From Gelidibacter algens (GTDB lineage Bacteria; Bacteroidota; Bacteroidia; Flavobacteriales; Flavobacteriaceae), in NCBI RefSeq assembly GCF_001678675.1, contig NZ_LZRN01000005.1, forward strand, positions 62,001-126,000: a DNA stretch of 64,000 nucleotides, given 5' to 3'. The position numbers and the translations under genes are program-made. The notes below the pieces were generated by a model, which was not told the origin of the DNA, made no database searches, and saw only the letters and a list, made by a program, of their open reading frames with translations. Positions 47,298-55,979 of this stretch are shown one piece after another. The stretch's first letter is position 1; each line of letters opens with the position of its first letter.

Positions 47298-48484
47298 GCC
47301 TTTGAGAAAATGAGCGTAGCGCAATTGCCACCAAATCCAAACGAATTTGACAACACATGGTGCAACTCCTTTTTGACGATTGAAGTTATGGGTTTTAATC
47401 CAGTTTCAGGCATTGCGGTTTTAAAATTCAGATTTGGGAAAATGGTTTGTTCCTGTAACGCTAAAACTGAATATACAGCCTCTACAACCCCAGCAGCGGC
47501 CAATGTATGTCCTGTAAAAGCCTTGGTAGAACTAAAATCAGGAACGTCATTTCCGAAAACACGTCTATAAGCGTTACTTTCCGAAAGATCATTGTTGGGT
47601 GTGGCGGTCCCGTGGGCATTGATATAATCGATATGTTCAGGATTCAGTTTGGCCATTTTTAAGGCTTTTTGCATGGCTAAAAAAGCGCCTTCACCATTTT
47701 CAGAAGATGCCGTTTGATGAAACGCGTCATTGGCATTCCCATAACTTGAAAGGTAGGCCAAGACTTTTTTTTCTTCTTTTTGAACTACTGCATCAGATTC
47801 CAAGACCAAATAGGCTGCGGCTTCTCCTAAATTCAAACCTTTACGATCCGCATCAAAAGGTGCACAAAGGGCGTCAGATTGGATCATTAAGGTTTTGAAT
47901 CCGTTAATGGTGAATTTTGACAACGCGTCTGTGCCGCCAACCACAACCCTGTCCAATTTCCCTGCCTTGATCAAACGAGCACCCAACATAATCGCATTGG
48001 CAGCTGAAGAACATGCCGTACTAATGGTGGTTACAAATTCTGTAATACCAATAGCATCTGCTATTTTTTGTGTAGAATCTCCGGCATGATGGCTTTGAAT
48101 ATATTTTTGAGCTTCGGTATCTGTAGCAAATTGTTTTAAATAGAGCTCCGTCATGTCCATACCACCGACAGTTGTGGCCGATATAAATCCTGTTCTATAC
48201 TCTGAACTATCGGTAATATTGGCATCTTTGAGCGATGCTTTTGCGGCGAATAGTCCCAATAATCCTGTTCTTGTGTAGTTGTGATCTTCTGAGAGCTGTA
48301 ATTGTTCTGTCAATTCTGCATTGGAAAACGAAATTTCACCAACTTTTATAAGCTTTGAATGCTTGGTTTGAATATGTTTTAATGAAGCAATACCACTTTT
48401 TGAAGCCAACAAAGACGTTTTATTTTCTTCAACGGAATGACCAATTGCAGAAATTATACCCATTCCGGTAATTGCAACGCCCAT
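47294..48484 (-). CDS. Beta-ketoacyl-ACP synthase (active KAS I/II type)
   Basis: 396 residues from the ATG at 48484 (MGVAITGMGIISAIG). The catalytic triad is complete: Cys158 in STACSSAANA, histidine in NAHGTATPNND and histidine in FTGHTLAAAG. It extends polyene chains by condensing malonyl-ACP units. It lies 10 bp after the ACP gene and is coupled to the degenerate partner by a 4-bp overlap, the arrangement expected of a KS-CLF heterodimer. Confidence 0.9.
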   Translation of the reverse strand: MGVAITGMGIISAIGHSVEENKTSLLASKSGIASLKHIQTKHSKLIKVGEISFSNAELTEQLQLSEDHNYTRTGLLGLFAAKASLKDANITDSSEYRTGFISATTVGGMDMTELYLKQFATDTEAQKYIQSHHAGDSTQKIADAIGITEFVTTISTACSSAANAIMLGARLIKAGKLDRVVVGGTDALSKFTINGFKTLMIQSDALCAPFDADRKGLNLGEAAAYLVLESDAVVQKEEKKVLAYLSSYGNANDAFHQTASSENGEGAFLAMQKALKMAKLNPEHIDYINAHGTATPNNDLSESNAYRRVFGNDVPDFSSTKAFTGHTLAAAGVVEAVYSVLALQEQTIFPNLNFKTAMPETGLKPITSIVKKELHHVLSNSFGFGGNCATLIFSKA

Positions 48485-48494
48485 AGTTTTAGTG

Positions 48495-48752
48495 TTATTT
48501 GGCTCTTTTGTCCGCAATATAATCTGCCAAAACAGCGATAGATTTAAAAATCTCTTGTCCTTCTTTAGGATCCGTCAATTGGATGCCGTAATCTTTATCC
48601 AACATTACAATAAGTTCTAAAGCATCAATAGAATCCAATCCCAATCCATCACCAAAAAGTGCATCGTCATCCGCAATATCAGCAACGGTGAACTCTTCTA
48701 AATTCAGTTGCTCAATAATCTTTTCCTTAAGTTCTTGTTTTAACTCTGTCAT
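48495..48752 (-). CDS. Acyl carrier protein
   Basis: Small acidic protein of 85 residues. The phosphopantetheine serine is Ser41 in LGLDSIDALEL. Four-helix ACP pattern; length normal. It is the only ACP I recognise in the pigment locus, whereas aryl-polyene loci commonly carry two. The ATG overlaps the stop of the upstream KS-like gene by 4 bp. Confidence 0.93.
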   Translation of the reverse strand: MTELKQELKEKIIEQLNLEEFTVADIADDDALFGDGLGLDSIDALELIVMLDKDYGIQLTDPKEGQEIFKSIAVLADYIADKRAK

Positions 48753-49366
48753 GTTCTGTATAATTTCTTAATCTCATTAGGGCTATGTGCAATAATACCA
48801 TTTTCTTCCACCAAATATAAAAAAGCTTCGTAATTTTTATCATCAAAATCGACCCAACCGCACAAGACTTTTTCTGCTTTATTGCGCTTTAGAAGACTTT
48901 GCGCATTGGTCCATAAATGATCGGCATTAAAGCTGTCAAAGATAAAAAAACAATTTTCAGAATGGAGCTGGTGTTTGATACTAATTTCACCGATGCAAAT
49001 GTTGGGTAAGGTGTATACAAAAACAGAAGGACTAGGGAAAAAGTTATCAGGATCATCTATGGAAGCTTGATAAGTTCTATCAGTACCCAAACTTGACGCT
49101 TTGTTTGATAAAATGATGGCGATATCGTTTTCAGTATCCACGGGTAATTCAGCGTTTTTTAACAACACATCCGCCGCTAAAAATGCCAATTTGCTCAAAT
49201 TATCCATTTTGTAGAATTTAGCGTAATTGGTGTGCAACTGTTGCGCTGCACTTTTTACAAAGGCTGTAAATTCTTGAATGGGGCTTGTAAACAGCAGCTT
49301 TCCATCCAATGAAACACTGTTGTTTTTAATATGGCAATAGGATGATATGTGAAAAGTTTTATCCAA
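48749..49366 (-). CDS. Truncated ketosynthase-like protein (N-terminal half only)
   Basis: Protein of 205 residues with a probable TTG start (49366); no suitable ATG exists before residue 50. It follows the N-terminal half of beta-ketoacyl synthases: SKLAFLAADVLLKNAE, IAIILSNKASSLGTD, and PSPSVFVYTLPNICIGEISI, which in active enzymes precedes the cysteine loop. Here that loop reads ENCFFIFDSF, with no canonical elbow, and the C-terminal half is absent. The reading frame is intact and tightly coupled to ACP, so it is not a decaying pseudogene. A scaffolding or specificity role is possible but unproven. Confidence 0.7.
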   Translation of the reverse strand: MDKTFHISSYCHIKNNSVSLDGKLLFTSPIQEFTAFVKSAAQQLHTNYAKFYKMDNLSKLAFLAADVLLKNAELPVDTENDIAIILSNKASSLGTDRTYQASIDDPDNFFPSPSVFVYTLPNICIGEISIKHQLHSENCFFIFDSFNADHLWTNAQSLLKRNKAEKVLCGWVDFDDKNYEAFLYLVEENGIIAHSPNEIKKLYRT

Positions 49367-49372
49367 GAATGC

Positions 49373-50434
49373 TTAATTTTTTTTACACACGAGCATGGTG
49401 TGGTATTCACCAAGCGGCACGTCTTCTTTTATGGTCAACCCCGCGTCATCGATCAATTTCTCAAACACCGTGGCTGGATACATTTTGCTATTACCATTTG
49501 CCATTACGGTAAAATATAGCGATGTGGCTTCCAATATGAATTTTGACATTGCAAATTCTTGACGGTCTGTAAAGGTTTCGATGATGATCAATTCCGTGCC
49601 AGCATTCATGGAAGCTGCGCAAGTTGATAAGATTTTCAAAATTTCATCTTCTGAAAAACAATCTAAAAACTGACTCATCCAAATCACGTCGGCGCCTGTT
49701 GGGATTTTTGGATTTGGTTTTAGCCAATTAATTTCCTGTCCGCTAATACGATTTTCAAAACCAGCATCCGCACTATTTTTTAAGGCTTTATTCAACTGTC
49801 CGGGCAAATCGATGATTTTAACTTGGATGTTTTCATCAAAATTAAAACATTGTAAGGCGAATTTTCCAGTATTGCCACCAATGTCAAACAACAATTTTGG
49901 CTGATTTTTGAACACACGTTTTAAGGCTTCTTCAAAAATCCCGTCCGAATAATAATGGTCAAACTCAAACCACGATTGCTGTTCTTTGGGCGTCAATTGC
50001 GAAAGGCCTTCATAAATAGTATCCCATTGCCCAAGTTCTTTTAAGCCTGAAGGCTTACCGGTTTCAATGGCTTCATCGAGATGGAACAAGCCTTTATAAC
50101 ACACGTCATGTGTGAAGTTCAGGTTCACGTTGACGGCTTTATTGTAATTTAAAAAATAGCCGGTTTTAGTAAGTTCGTAGGTGCCATCTTCAGATTTACT
50201 GACAATATCGGCACTTTCAGAAAACTCTAAAAGCACGCCAATACCATAACGACTGATGCTTAATTGTTCACAAATAGCATCAAGGGTGATGCCACCATCA
50301 TGACGGCTGTCAAAAATCAGGTCAAATACACCTAACTTTTTCAAGGTGACTGAAGATTGAAATATAAAAGGAGCGAAAGCTATTTTTTGTGCTTCCAATA
50401 ATGCATCTGCTGCTCTAATTGTTTTTTTTGACAT
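49373..50434 (-). CDS. SAM-dependent O-methyltransferase (winged-helix dimer type)
   Basis: Methyltransferase of 353 residues. The N-terminal 100 residues look like the dimerising winged helix of the Methyltransf_2 family (DAICEQLSISRYGIGVLLEF). SAM motif I is LLFDIGGNTGKFALQCF near residue 185, followed by motif DVIWMSQFLDCFSEDE. It lies 6 bp after KS2. In aryl-polyene biosynthesis a methyltransferase alkylates the aryl head group; O-methylation of the phenol is a family-based guess. Confidence 0.82.
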   Translation of the reverse strand: MSKKTIRAADALLEAQKIAFAPFIFQSSVTLKKLGVFDLIFDSRHDGGITLDAICEQLSISRYGIGVLLEFSESADIVSKSEDGTYELTKTGYFLNYNKAVNVNLNFTHDVCYKGLFHLDEAIETGKPSGLKELGQWDTIYEGLSQLTPKEQQSWFEFDHYYSDGIFEEALKRVFKNQPKLLFDIGGNTGKFALQCFNFDENIQVKIIDLPGQLNKALKNSADAGFENRISGQEINWLKPNPKIPTGADVIWMSQFLDCFSEDEILKILSTCAASMNAGTELIIIETFTDRQEFAMSKFILEATSLYFTVMANGNSKMYPATVFEKLIDDAGLTIKEDVPLGEYHTMLVCKKN

Positions 50435-50440
50435 AAACGG

Positions 50441-51586
50441 TTATGATACTTTTCTGAATAACGCTGCGGTGTTGCAACCTCCAAATCCAGAAGCGGTTTT
50501 TAAAAATGTTCGTAATTCTTTTGCTGTTGTTTTTGTAATAATATTGAGCGGTTTTGAAACACCCAACGTTTCAAATCCTGCGGAAGCAATCAACGTATTT
50601 TGACGTAAGGATTGCATCCCAACAAGGGTTTCTAGCAAACCAGAAGCTCCCAAAGTGTGCCCAAAATAGCCTTTTAAGCTGTGCAATGGTGTCTCGTGCA
50701 ATCTTAATCTGTTAAAAGCAATGGCTTCCATTTCATCATTAAATGCCGTGGCTGTGCCGTGGGCTGAAATATAGTCGATGTCATTTGAATGCATATTTGC
50801 TTCTTTTAAAGCCGATGTGATACTTCTATACAAGCCTTCACCAGTGCGCGACGGACCAGAAATATGGTTGGCATCGTTGCAACTGCCTTCTCCTAAAACT
50901 TCTACTGCATCCTCAGATAGCTCTTCTTTTTTTGTGGTCACCAAAACACTTGCGGCTACTTCGCCCAAATTAATGCCGATACGATCTTTATCATATGGTC
51001 TGCAAGGGCCGTGGCTCAAGGCTTGAAACGAGTTGAAACCCGAAATCACAAAATCAGAGACCAAGTCTCCAGCTACCACAAACACCGCATCGTAAAGTCC
51101 TTCTTGGATATAGCGTTTGGCGACAGCAACAGCCAAAACTCCAGAAACACACGCATTGGAGATGACAATGGCATCATTTTCAAAACTAAAAAAATCTTTG
51201 ACTACGTGACCTAACGTGCCCAAATAGACACGTTCGTTTGGGAATTGGCTTTGGCTATTTAAGATATCAATATTGCCCTTGGTGGTAGAAATGATGAGAC
51301 CGATCCGATTGTTGATTGTAACTCCTGAAGCTTTGATCGTTTTTGAAAGCGATACAATCAACATTTTTTCTAAACGTGTGTATTGATGTTTTGCTTCTAA
51401 AGTTTCGAACTCTGAATTTAATGTATCCGTCGGAATGACGGCGGCAAAAACGGATTTGTAAAAACGGGTTGGATCTTGGACCGGTTGGATCCCACTTTTT
51501 CCAGTTTTGAGATGTTCAAAAACGCTGGTGGTGTCAAAGCCCAAAGAGGACAGGATATTGTTATATGACAAATAGCAATTAGGCAT
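50441..51586 (-). CDS. Beta-ketoacyl-ACP synthase (second active type)
   Basis: 381 residues, KAS I/II type. Cys146 in ISNACVSGVLA, histidine in SAHGTATAFND and histidine in YFGHTLGASG make a full triad. Sequence is clearly distinct from the 47294 ketosynthase, so the two probably act at different steps, for example starter condensation versus elongation (inference). Starts 8 bp inside the thioesterase gene's 3' end (51579-51586). Confidence 0.88.
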   Translation of the reverse strand: MPNCYLSYNNILSSLGFDTTSVFEHLKTGKSGIQPVQDPTRFYKSVFAAVIPTDTLNSEFETLEAKHQYTRLEKMLIVSLSKTIKASGVTINNRIGLIISTTKGNIDILNSQSQFPNERVYLGTLGHVVKDFFSFENDAIVISNACVSGVLAVAVAKRYIQEGLYDAVFVVAGDLVSDFVISGFNSFQALSHGPCRPYDKDRIGINLGEVAASVLVTTKKEELSEDAVEVLGEGSCNDANHISGPSRTGEGLYRSITSALKEANMHSNDIDYISAHGTATAFNDEMEAIAFNRLRLHETPLHSLKGYFGHTLGASGLLETLVGMQSLRQNTLIASAGFETLGVSKPLNIITKTTAKELRTFLKTASGFGGCNTAALFRKVS

Positions 51587-52031
51587 GGAGTAGGCCGTGT
51601 TTTTGTTTCCAGACCTTATAAAAATCGGGTAGATTTAATGCCATGTTGCTTGATTCAAAATTGGTGAATACCTGAGTGGTTTCGCCAGTACAAACGGTTT
51701 GGCCCTGATCGTTTTTTATAATATATGAAAACATCAATTTTGCAGCGCGTGAATTTATATAGGTTGTTTCAATAGTGGCCACTTCACCATATCTTAAAGG
51801 CAATTGGTGTTCTAAAGAGGTCTTGACGATTGGCGTTGCAAACCCATGATTTTTAGCATCGAGATAGGTCAATCCAAATTCTCGACCGAAAGCTTCCCGA
51901 CCATCTTCAAAATATTTGATATAATGGCCATGCCAAACAATATTTAAGGAATCGACTTCATTAAATCGAACTCTGATTTGATGGGAGGATTTTAATAGAG
52001 ATGCCTCTTGATCTGTAATTGTTTTTTTCAT
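51579..52031 (-). CDS. Hotdog thioesterase (4HBT type)
   Basis: Protein of 150 residues with the 4-hydroxybenzoyl-CoA thioesterase pattern. The segment V-W-H-G-H-Y-I-K-Y-F-E-D-G-R replaces the canonical D-x-x-G-H-V-N-N motif, and a long helix follows. It could release the polyene acid or edit wrongly primed ACP. Lies 4 bp downstream of the dehydratase gene at 52036. Catalytic residue assignment is uncertain. Confidence 0.78.
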   Translation of the reverse strand: MKKTITDQEASLLKSSHQIRVRFNEVDSLNIVWHGHYIKYFEDGREAFGREFGLTYLDAKNHGFATPIVKTSLEHQLPLRYGEVATIETTYINSRAAKLMFSYIIKNDQGQTVCTGETTQVFTNFESSNMALNLPDFYKVWKQKHGLLHA

Positions 52032-52035
52032 TTTT

Positions 52036-52473
52036 CTATTCTTTGAGAACCGTATTCATCTCTGCATGGGCTATTTCAATGCCTTTGTTAAAAGTAGAGA
52101 GTTTTATAGAGGTCATGTGCATAATCTCGTGAATAATGGTCACTTCCGTTATTAGATGATCATCAATTTTTGGCAACTTGTGGATCTTTAATTTTTTGAT
52201 AGAAGCGATAAATCCTTCTTTTGCAGCGGTTTCTTCATTGTGGTTTTTGAATCCGGTGTATAGAGCTGCGGCTTGCGCCATGTGTTCTATCAAGCCGGTT
52301 TCTGAAAATTCGTCATCAGCCACAAATAGATTCTCTTTCAATATAGTGAACCCCACGATTGCTTTTCCATCAGCAAATTCCAATAGAGAATTGACCATGA
52401 TCATCGGTTCTCGATGTGGCAGCAACTTTTTTATAGTGGTCATGTCTATAATAGGAATCTTTAATGCTTTCAT
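52036..52473 (-). CDS. Hotdog dehydratase (ApeP-like)
   Basis: Protein of 145 residues with L-L-P-H-R-E-P-M-I-M-V-N, the catalytic histidine segment, and GLIEHMAQAAALYTGF in the central helix with the second catalytic acid. Similar to the larger dehydratase subunit of aryl-polyene systems. It probably works with the 44381 dehydratase. The ATG overlaps the upstream acyltransferase stop by 4 bp (52470-52473). Confidence 0.82.
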   Translation of the reverse strand: MKALKIPIIDMTTIKKLLPHREPMIMVNSLLEFADGKAIVGFTILKENLFVADDEFSETGLIEHMAQAAALYTGFKNHNEETAAKEGFIASIKKLKIHKLPKIDDHLITEVTIIHEIMHMTSIKLSTFNKGIEIAHAEMNTVLKE

Positions 52474-53345
52474 TTTTTATCGTTCCAAAAATCATAAAAA
52501 TTGAACCATTGCATCGGATATTTTTTGACCATCTGTTCTACGTTTTCTGTGTATTTTTTTAAGAGATCGTTCATGTCGCCTTCTTTATAATTAATCCATT
52601 TGGCATACAAATGATAATGTCGTTTGGGCTCGCGCATTACATAAACAAACAGAACAGGAACTTTTAAGCGGCTGGCCAAATAAAAAGGGCCTAATGGAAA
52701 CTTGGCTTTTTTGCCCAGAAGTGTTTCTTCCAAACACTTGGTATTGTCCATATATCGGTCGCCCGCAATACATATAATTCTGTTTTGTGCCAATGCCGCA
52801 TTGATTTCAAAAATATGGGACAAATCATCTCTTACTACAATAAAATGGGTTTCTTTCTTAACATATTGTCCTAAGTAGTCCTTAATTTCTTCATGATCCT
52901 GATCTGTAACAACAATACTGATGGAATCTTTCGCCAATCGTTCCTTAAAAAAATATTGCGCCAGTTCAAAGTTGCCAATATGAGCACTGATAAGGACGCC
53001 GCCTCTTTTCATTTCCAGCACTTCAGCAATTTTGACTTCCCCATCAAATTCATAAGTATAATTGCTTCGTAACCCTGACGATATAGCAATTTTGTCAACT
53101 AGGGTCTGGCCAAAAGTATAATAGGTTTTATAAATGCTGAGCATGGTTTTAAAACGCGAATAGCCTAATCTGTTTCTGAAATAAAACCGTAAACCTTTTA
53201 CATTTTTACCTGAAAACAAACAGAAGTAAGGCACGGGAAGATGCATCAACGCATAAGCCGCATTAATTCCGAAATTCTTTATAAAAAACACAAAGACCTT
53301 AAAACCGAAAACAGTGCCCCTCGATTTTCCATCCCATTCTGCCAT
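52470..53345 (-). CDS. LpxL/HtrB-like acyltransferase
   Basis: Membrane-associated acyltransferase of 291 residues from the ATG at 53345 (MAEWDGKSRGTVFGFK). The catalytic H-x4-E segment is ISAHIGNFELAQYFF, followed by the family patches RMFxR-like AGDRYMDNTKCL and AKFPLGPFYLA. In aryl-polyene loci such enzymes attach the polyene acyl chain to a lipid anchor. A TTG-initiated extension to 53396 exists but lacks family similarity. Confidence 0.82.
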   Translation of the reverse strand: MAEWDGKSRGTVFGFKVFVFFIKNFGINAAYALMHLPVPYFCLFSGKNVKGLRFYFRNRLGYSRFKTMLSIYKTYYTFGQTLVDKIAISSGLRSNYTYEFDGEVKIAEVLEMKRGGVLISAHIGNFELAQYFFKERLAKDSISIVVTDQDHEEIKDYLGQYVKKETHFIVVRDDLSHIFEINAALAQNRIICIAGDRYMDNTKCLEETLLGKKAKFPLGPFYLASRLKVPVLFVYVMREPKRHYHLYAKWINYKEGDMNDLLKKYTENVEQMVKKYPMQWFNFYDFWNDKK

Positions 53346-53435
53346 TATACTTGTGAAGTTTTGCTCTTTTAATAAAGCGAATTGTTGAAGCAGCAAATTT
53401 ACGTGATTTTTTCGGTTTTGAAATCGGTGTGCTTT

Positions 53436-54176
53436 TTAGTGCACACCGCCGGTAATCCCGATCACTTCGCCTGTAATGTAAGAAGCTTTTTTAGAGGCGA
53501 GAAAGGCGACTAAATGTGCTACTTCCTCTGGGTTTCCAAACCGGTTGGCTGGAATCATCTTTTTAAGGGTGGCTTCATCAAGGTCTTCAGTCATGTCCGT
53601 TTTGATAAAACCAGGAGCTACAGCGTTTACGGTAACATTGCGTTTGGCAACTTCTTGAGCTAGAGATTTTGTAGCGGCAATAACGGCACCTTTTGCGGCG
53701 GAATAATTAGTCTGACCGGAAACACCTTTTAGTCCAGAAAGGGACACCATATTAATGATGCGGCCATAACGGTTCAATAACATTTTTTCGATGAGATGCT
53801 TGGTGACATTGAAAAATCCGTTGAGGCTGGTGTTTATTACCTCATTCCATTCTTGAGGTTTCATCCACATAAAAAGTCCGTCTTTGGTGATGCCGGCATT
53901 ATTGACCAGCACTTCAATAATGGCATCTGAGTGCTGTTCTTGCCACGCATTCAAGTTCTGTTGAACATGTTCATAATTGGACACGTCAAATTGAATGATT
54001 TGGCCAGAGCCTCCAAAAGCTTCGACTTCTTTTAAGGTTTGAAGGGCAGCTTCCTTGTTGGTGTTATAATTGATAAGAATTTGATAGTCTGAATCTTTCG
54101 CAAGTTGGATGCAAATGGCTTTTCCGATGCCTCGTGAACCTCCAGTTATTAGGGCGTATTTGTTTTGTTTAGACAT
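53436..54176 (-). CDS. fabG: 3-oxoacyl-ACP reductase
   Basis: Short-chain dehydrogenase of 246 residues. NADPH-binding ITGGSRGIGKAI at the N-terminus, then LVNNAGITKDG, and the YSAAKGAVIAATK catalytic Tyr-Lys pair with the preceding serine in MVSLSG. It reduces the ketoacyl intermediate of each polyene cycle. It is the first gene of the long minus-strand pigment operon; a candidate promoter lies 113 bp upstream. A housekeeping FabG elsewhere is not excluded, so this copy is called by context as pathway-specific. Confidence 0.88.
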   Translation of the reverse strand: MSKQNKYALITGGSRGIGKAICIQLAKDSDYQILINYNTNKEAALQTLKEVEAFGGSGQIIQFDVSNYEHVQQNLNAWQEQHSDAIIEVLVNNAGITKDGLFMWMKPQEWNEVINTSLNGFFNVTKHLIEKMLLNRYGRIINMVSLSGLKGVSGQTNYSAAKGAVIAATKSLAQEVAKRNVTVNAVAPGFIKTDMTEDLDEATLKKMIPANRFGNPEEVAHLVAFLASKKASYITGEVIGITGGVH

Positions 54177-54200
54177 AGATTGTTTGTTTTCTCCCGCAGA

Positions 54201-54346
54201 TCCAGCAGATCACGCAGGTGTTCACAGATCGTTTTTGAATAGGCTTGAGAGATCATCGGAAAAACATGTAATTTTTTAGCTGATCTCGCAAATGTAAGAT
54301 ATAATTTTTTGGGTTTATTCTGCGAAAATCTGTGAGATCTGCTGGA
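54201..54346. repeat. Imperfect inverted repeat flanking the fabG promoter
   Basis: Arms of 28 nt at 54201-54228 and 54319-54346 match at 23 of 28 positions after reverse complementation. They share the ATCTGCTGGA and ATCTGCG units with the element at 40658-40708. They bracket the candidate fabG -7 box. Confidence 0.7.
54289..54296 (-). promoter_or_regulatory. Candidate -7 box of the pigment operon
   Basis: Minus strand TACATTTG, an exact TAnnTTTG match followed by CGAG. The start would be near 54284, leaving a leader of about 108 nt before fabG that contains one arm of the inverted repeat. No good -33 TTG seen. Confidence 0.45.
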
Positions 54347-54351
54347 AATTT

Positions 54352-55872
54352 TTAATTTTTCATTATAAAATCCTTCACCGCATTCACATAAGGATACATA
54401 ACCACATCTTCCTTAAAAGCAGGAACGATGGCACGGATATCATCAAACATCTGCTTTGTTTTAGAAGAAACTTCATTTTTAACGTCCAAATATTCGATGG
54501 CTTGAATTATGGTTATCAATTCAATGGCTAGTACCTCAAAAGCGTTTTCAATCACTTTTTTGGTAATCAAAGCAGCATTGGTTCCCATACTTACAATGTC
54601 CTGATTGTCATTGTTATTGGGAATACTGTGCACATACATTGGGTTGGACAACATTTGATTTTCAGCCGTTGTTGAAGTGGCTGTAAATTGAACGCCTTGC
54701 ATTCCGAAGTTCAATCCCAATTTGCCTAGATTGACAAATGGTGGTAAAATTTGGTTGAGGTTGGGATTGAGCAAATAGTTTAATTGGCGCTCTGCCAGCA
54801 TGGAAGTTTTAGTCACTACCAATTTCAGTTTGTCCATTTCTAAGGACACATAATCTCCGTGAAAATTCCCGCCATGATACACATTTTTGTTTTTAACATC
54901 CACAATAGGATTATCGTTGGCGGAATTGACTTCTTCAATCAAGATAGTTTCTACCTGGTTGAGCGTGTCTAAAACAGGGCCAAGAATTTGCGGTACGCAT
55001 CGTAAAGAATAATATTCCTGTACTTTGTCTTCAAACACATCAACATTTTTGACATCGTTATACAAATGGTGTTCGCGTTTTTTTATCAGCGTGCTATCTT
55101 TTAAATGGGCACGCATGAGTTTGGCAATTACCCGCTGACCTTCATGTTTTTTTGATTGGTTCAATTCAAAAGAGAGATGGTCATCGTAGGCTTTTACAAT
55201 TTCATTGATTGCTGAAGAAGCCGTGATCATCCAATTTAAAAGCTTGCGTGTGAAAATAGCATTGACAATACCTACGCCTGTCATTACTGAAGTTCCGTTC
55301 ATAAGAGCTAAACCTTCGCGCAGTTCTATGGAGATGGGTCGTAGATTTTCTTTTTTGAAAACGTATTCTGTCGGCTGTTTTTCACCATGATACATCACTT
55401 CGCCTTCACCAATCATCACCAATGCTAAATGTGCCAGTTGCACCAAATCGCCACTGGCTCCAACGCCGCCGTGTTCATAAATAATAGGTGTAATATTTTT
55501 GTTGATCAATTGCACCATCAATTCTATCACCGATTTGTGGACACCCGAATTTCCTAAACATAGCGTGTTCAATCGTGCTAACATAGCCGCTTTGACATAT
55601 AAAGGCGGTATAGGATTTCCTGTGCCTGAAGCGTGACTTCTTATAAGATTATACTGGAGTTGTATGCGTTCAGAATCTTCGATCTTATACTGAGCCATTG
55701 GACCGAAACCGGTATTGACACCGTAAATGATCTTGTTTTCTGAAAATAACTTTAAGAATTCAAAGCTTTCTTCAACCGTTTCAAGGACATTTTTGTCTAT
55801 TTGAATCGATTGATTCTCATACAGTATTTGTTGAAATTCATTGATTCTTAAGGTTCCGTTAAGTGTTAACAT
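54352..55872 (-). CDS. Tyrosine ammonia-lyase
   Basis: MIO-dependent lyase of 506 residues from the ATG at 55872. The MIO triad Ala139-Ser140-Gly141 sits in GGVGASGDLVQLAH, and the catalytic tyrosine is in IIYGVNTGFGPMAQ. The R-S-H-A-S-G-T-G substrate loop, GGNFHGDYVSLEMDK and long C-terminal blocks closely match the Flavobacterium johnsoniae tyrosine ammonia-lyase as I remember it. It would give 4-coumarate, the starter for the aryl polyene. A histidine ammonia-lyase is the alternative family, but the context and the loop favour tyrosine. Ends 175 bp before fabG, separated by the repeat-bearing spacer. Confidence 0.9.
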   Translation of the reverse strand: MLTLNGTLRINEFQQILYENQSIQIDKNVLETVEESFEFLKLFSENKIIYGVNTGFGPMAQYKIEDSERIQLQYNLIRSHASGTGNPIPPLYVKAAMLARLNTLCLGNSGVHKSVIELMVQLINKNITPIIYEHGGVGASGDLVQLAHLALVMIGEGEVMYHGEKQPTEYVFKKENLRPISIELREGLALMNGTSVMTGVGIVNAIFTRKLLNWMITASSAINEIVKAYDDHLSFELNQSKKHEGQRVIAKLMRAHLKDSTLIKKREHHLYNDVKNVDVFEDKVQEYYSLRCVPQILGPVLDTLNQVETILIEEVNSANDNPIVDVKNKNVYHGGNFHGDYVSLEMDKLKLVVTKTSMLAERQLNYLLNPNLNQILPPFVNLGKLGLNFGMQGVQFTATSTTAENQMLSNPMYVHSIPNNNDNQDIVSMGTNAALITKKVIENAFEVLAIELITIIQAIEYLDVKNEVSSKTKQMFDDIRAIVPAFKEDVVMYPYVNAVKDFIMKN

Positions 55873-55927
55873 TTGGAGCGTATTCACAATAATTTTTAAA
55901 TAGTATAACAACCAGAAGTAAAGTGGT

Positions 55928-55948
55928 TATTTTTGCGCTACAAATGTA
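55928..55948. promoter_or_regulatory. Facing -7 boxes between TAL and halogenase-like gene
   Basis: Plus strand TATTTTTG (55928-55935), followed by CGC, would serve the halogenase-like gene at 55980. Minus strand TACATTTG (55941-55948) would serve TAL, with a start near 55935. The two start sites overlap, so both promoters could not be occupied at once. -33 elements are not clear for either. Confidence 0.45.
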
Positions 55949-55979
55949 AAATAATAAATCATTTAAATCCATTTGATGC

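Noticed and set aside
48749-49366. Half ketosynthase as a pseudogene
   Set aside because: The frame is intact, tightly coupled to ACP and has normal codon use, so decay is not supported. Kept as a gene with uncertain role.
53346-53396. TTG-started extension of the LpxL-like acyltransferase
   Set aside because: The ATG at 53345 gives the family-typical MAEWDGK start; the extension adds 17 unrelated residues.
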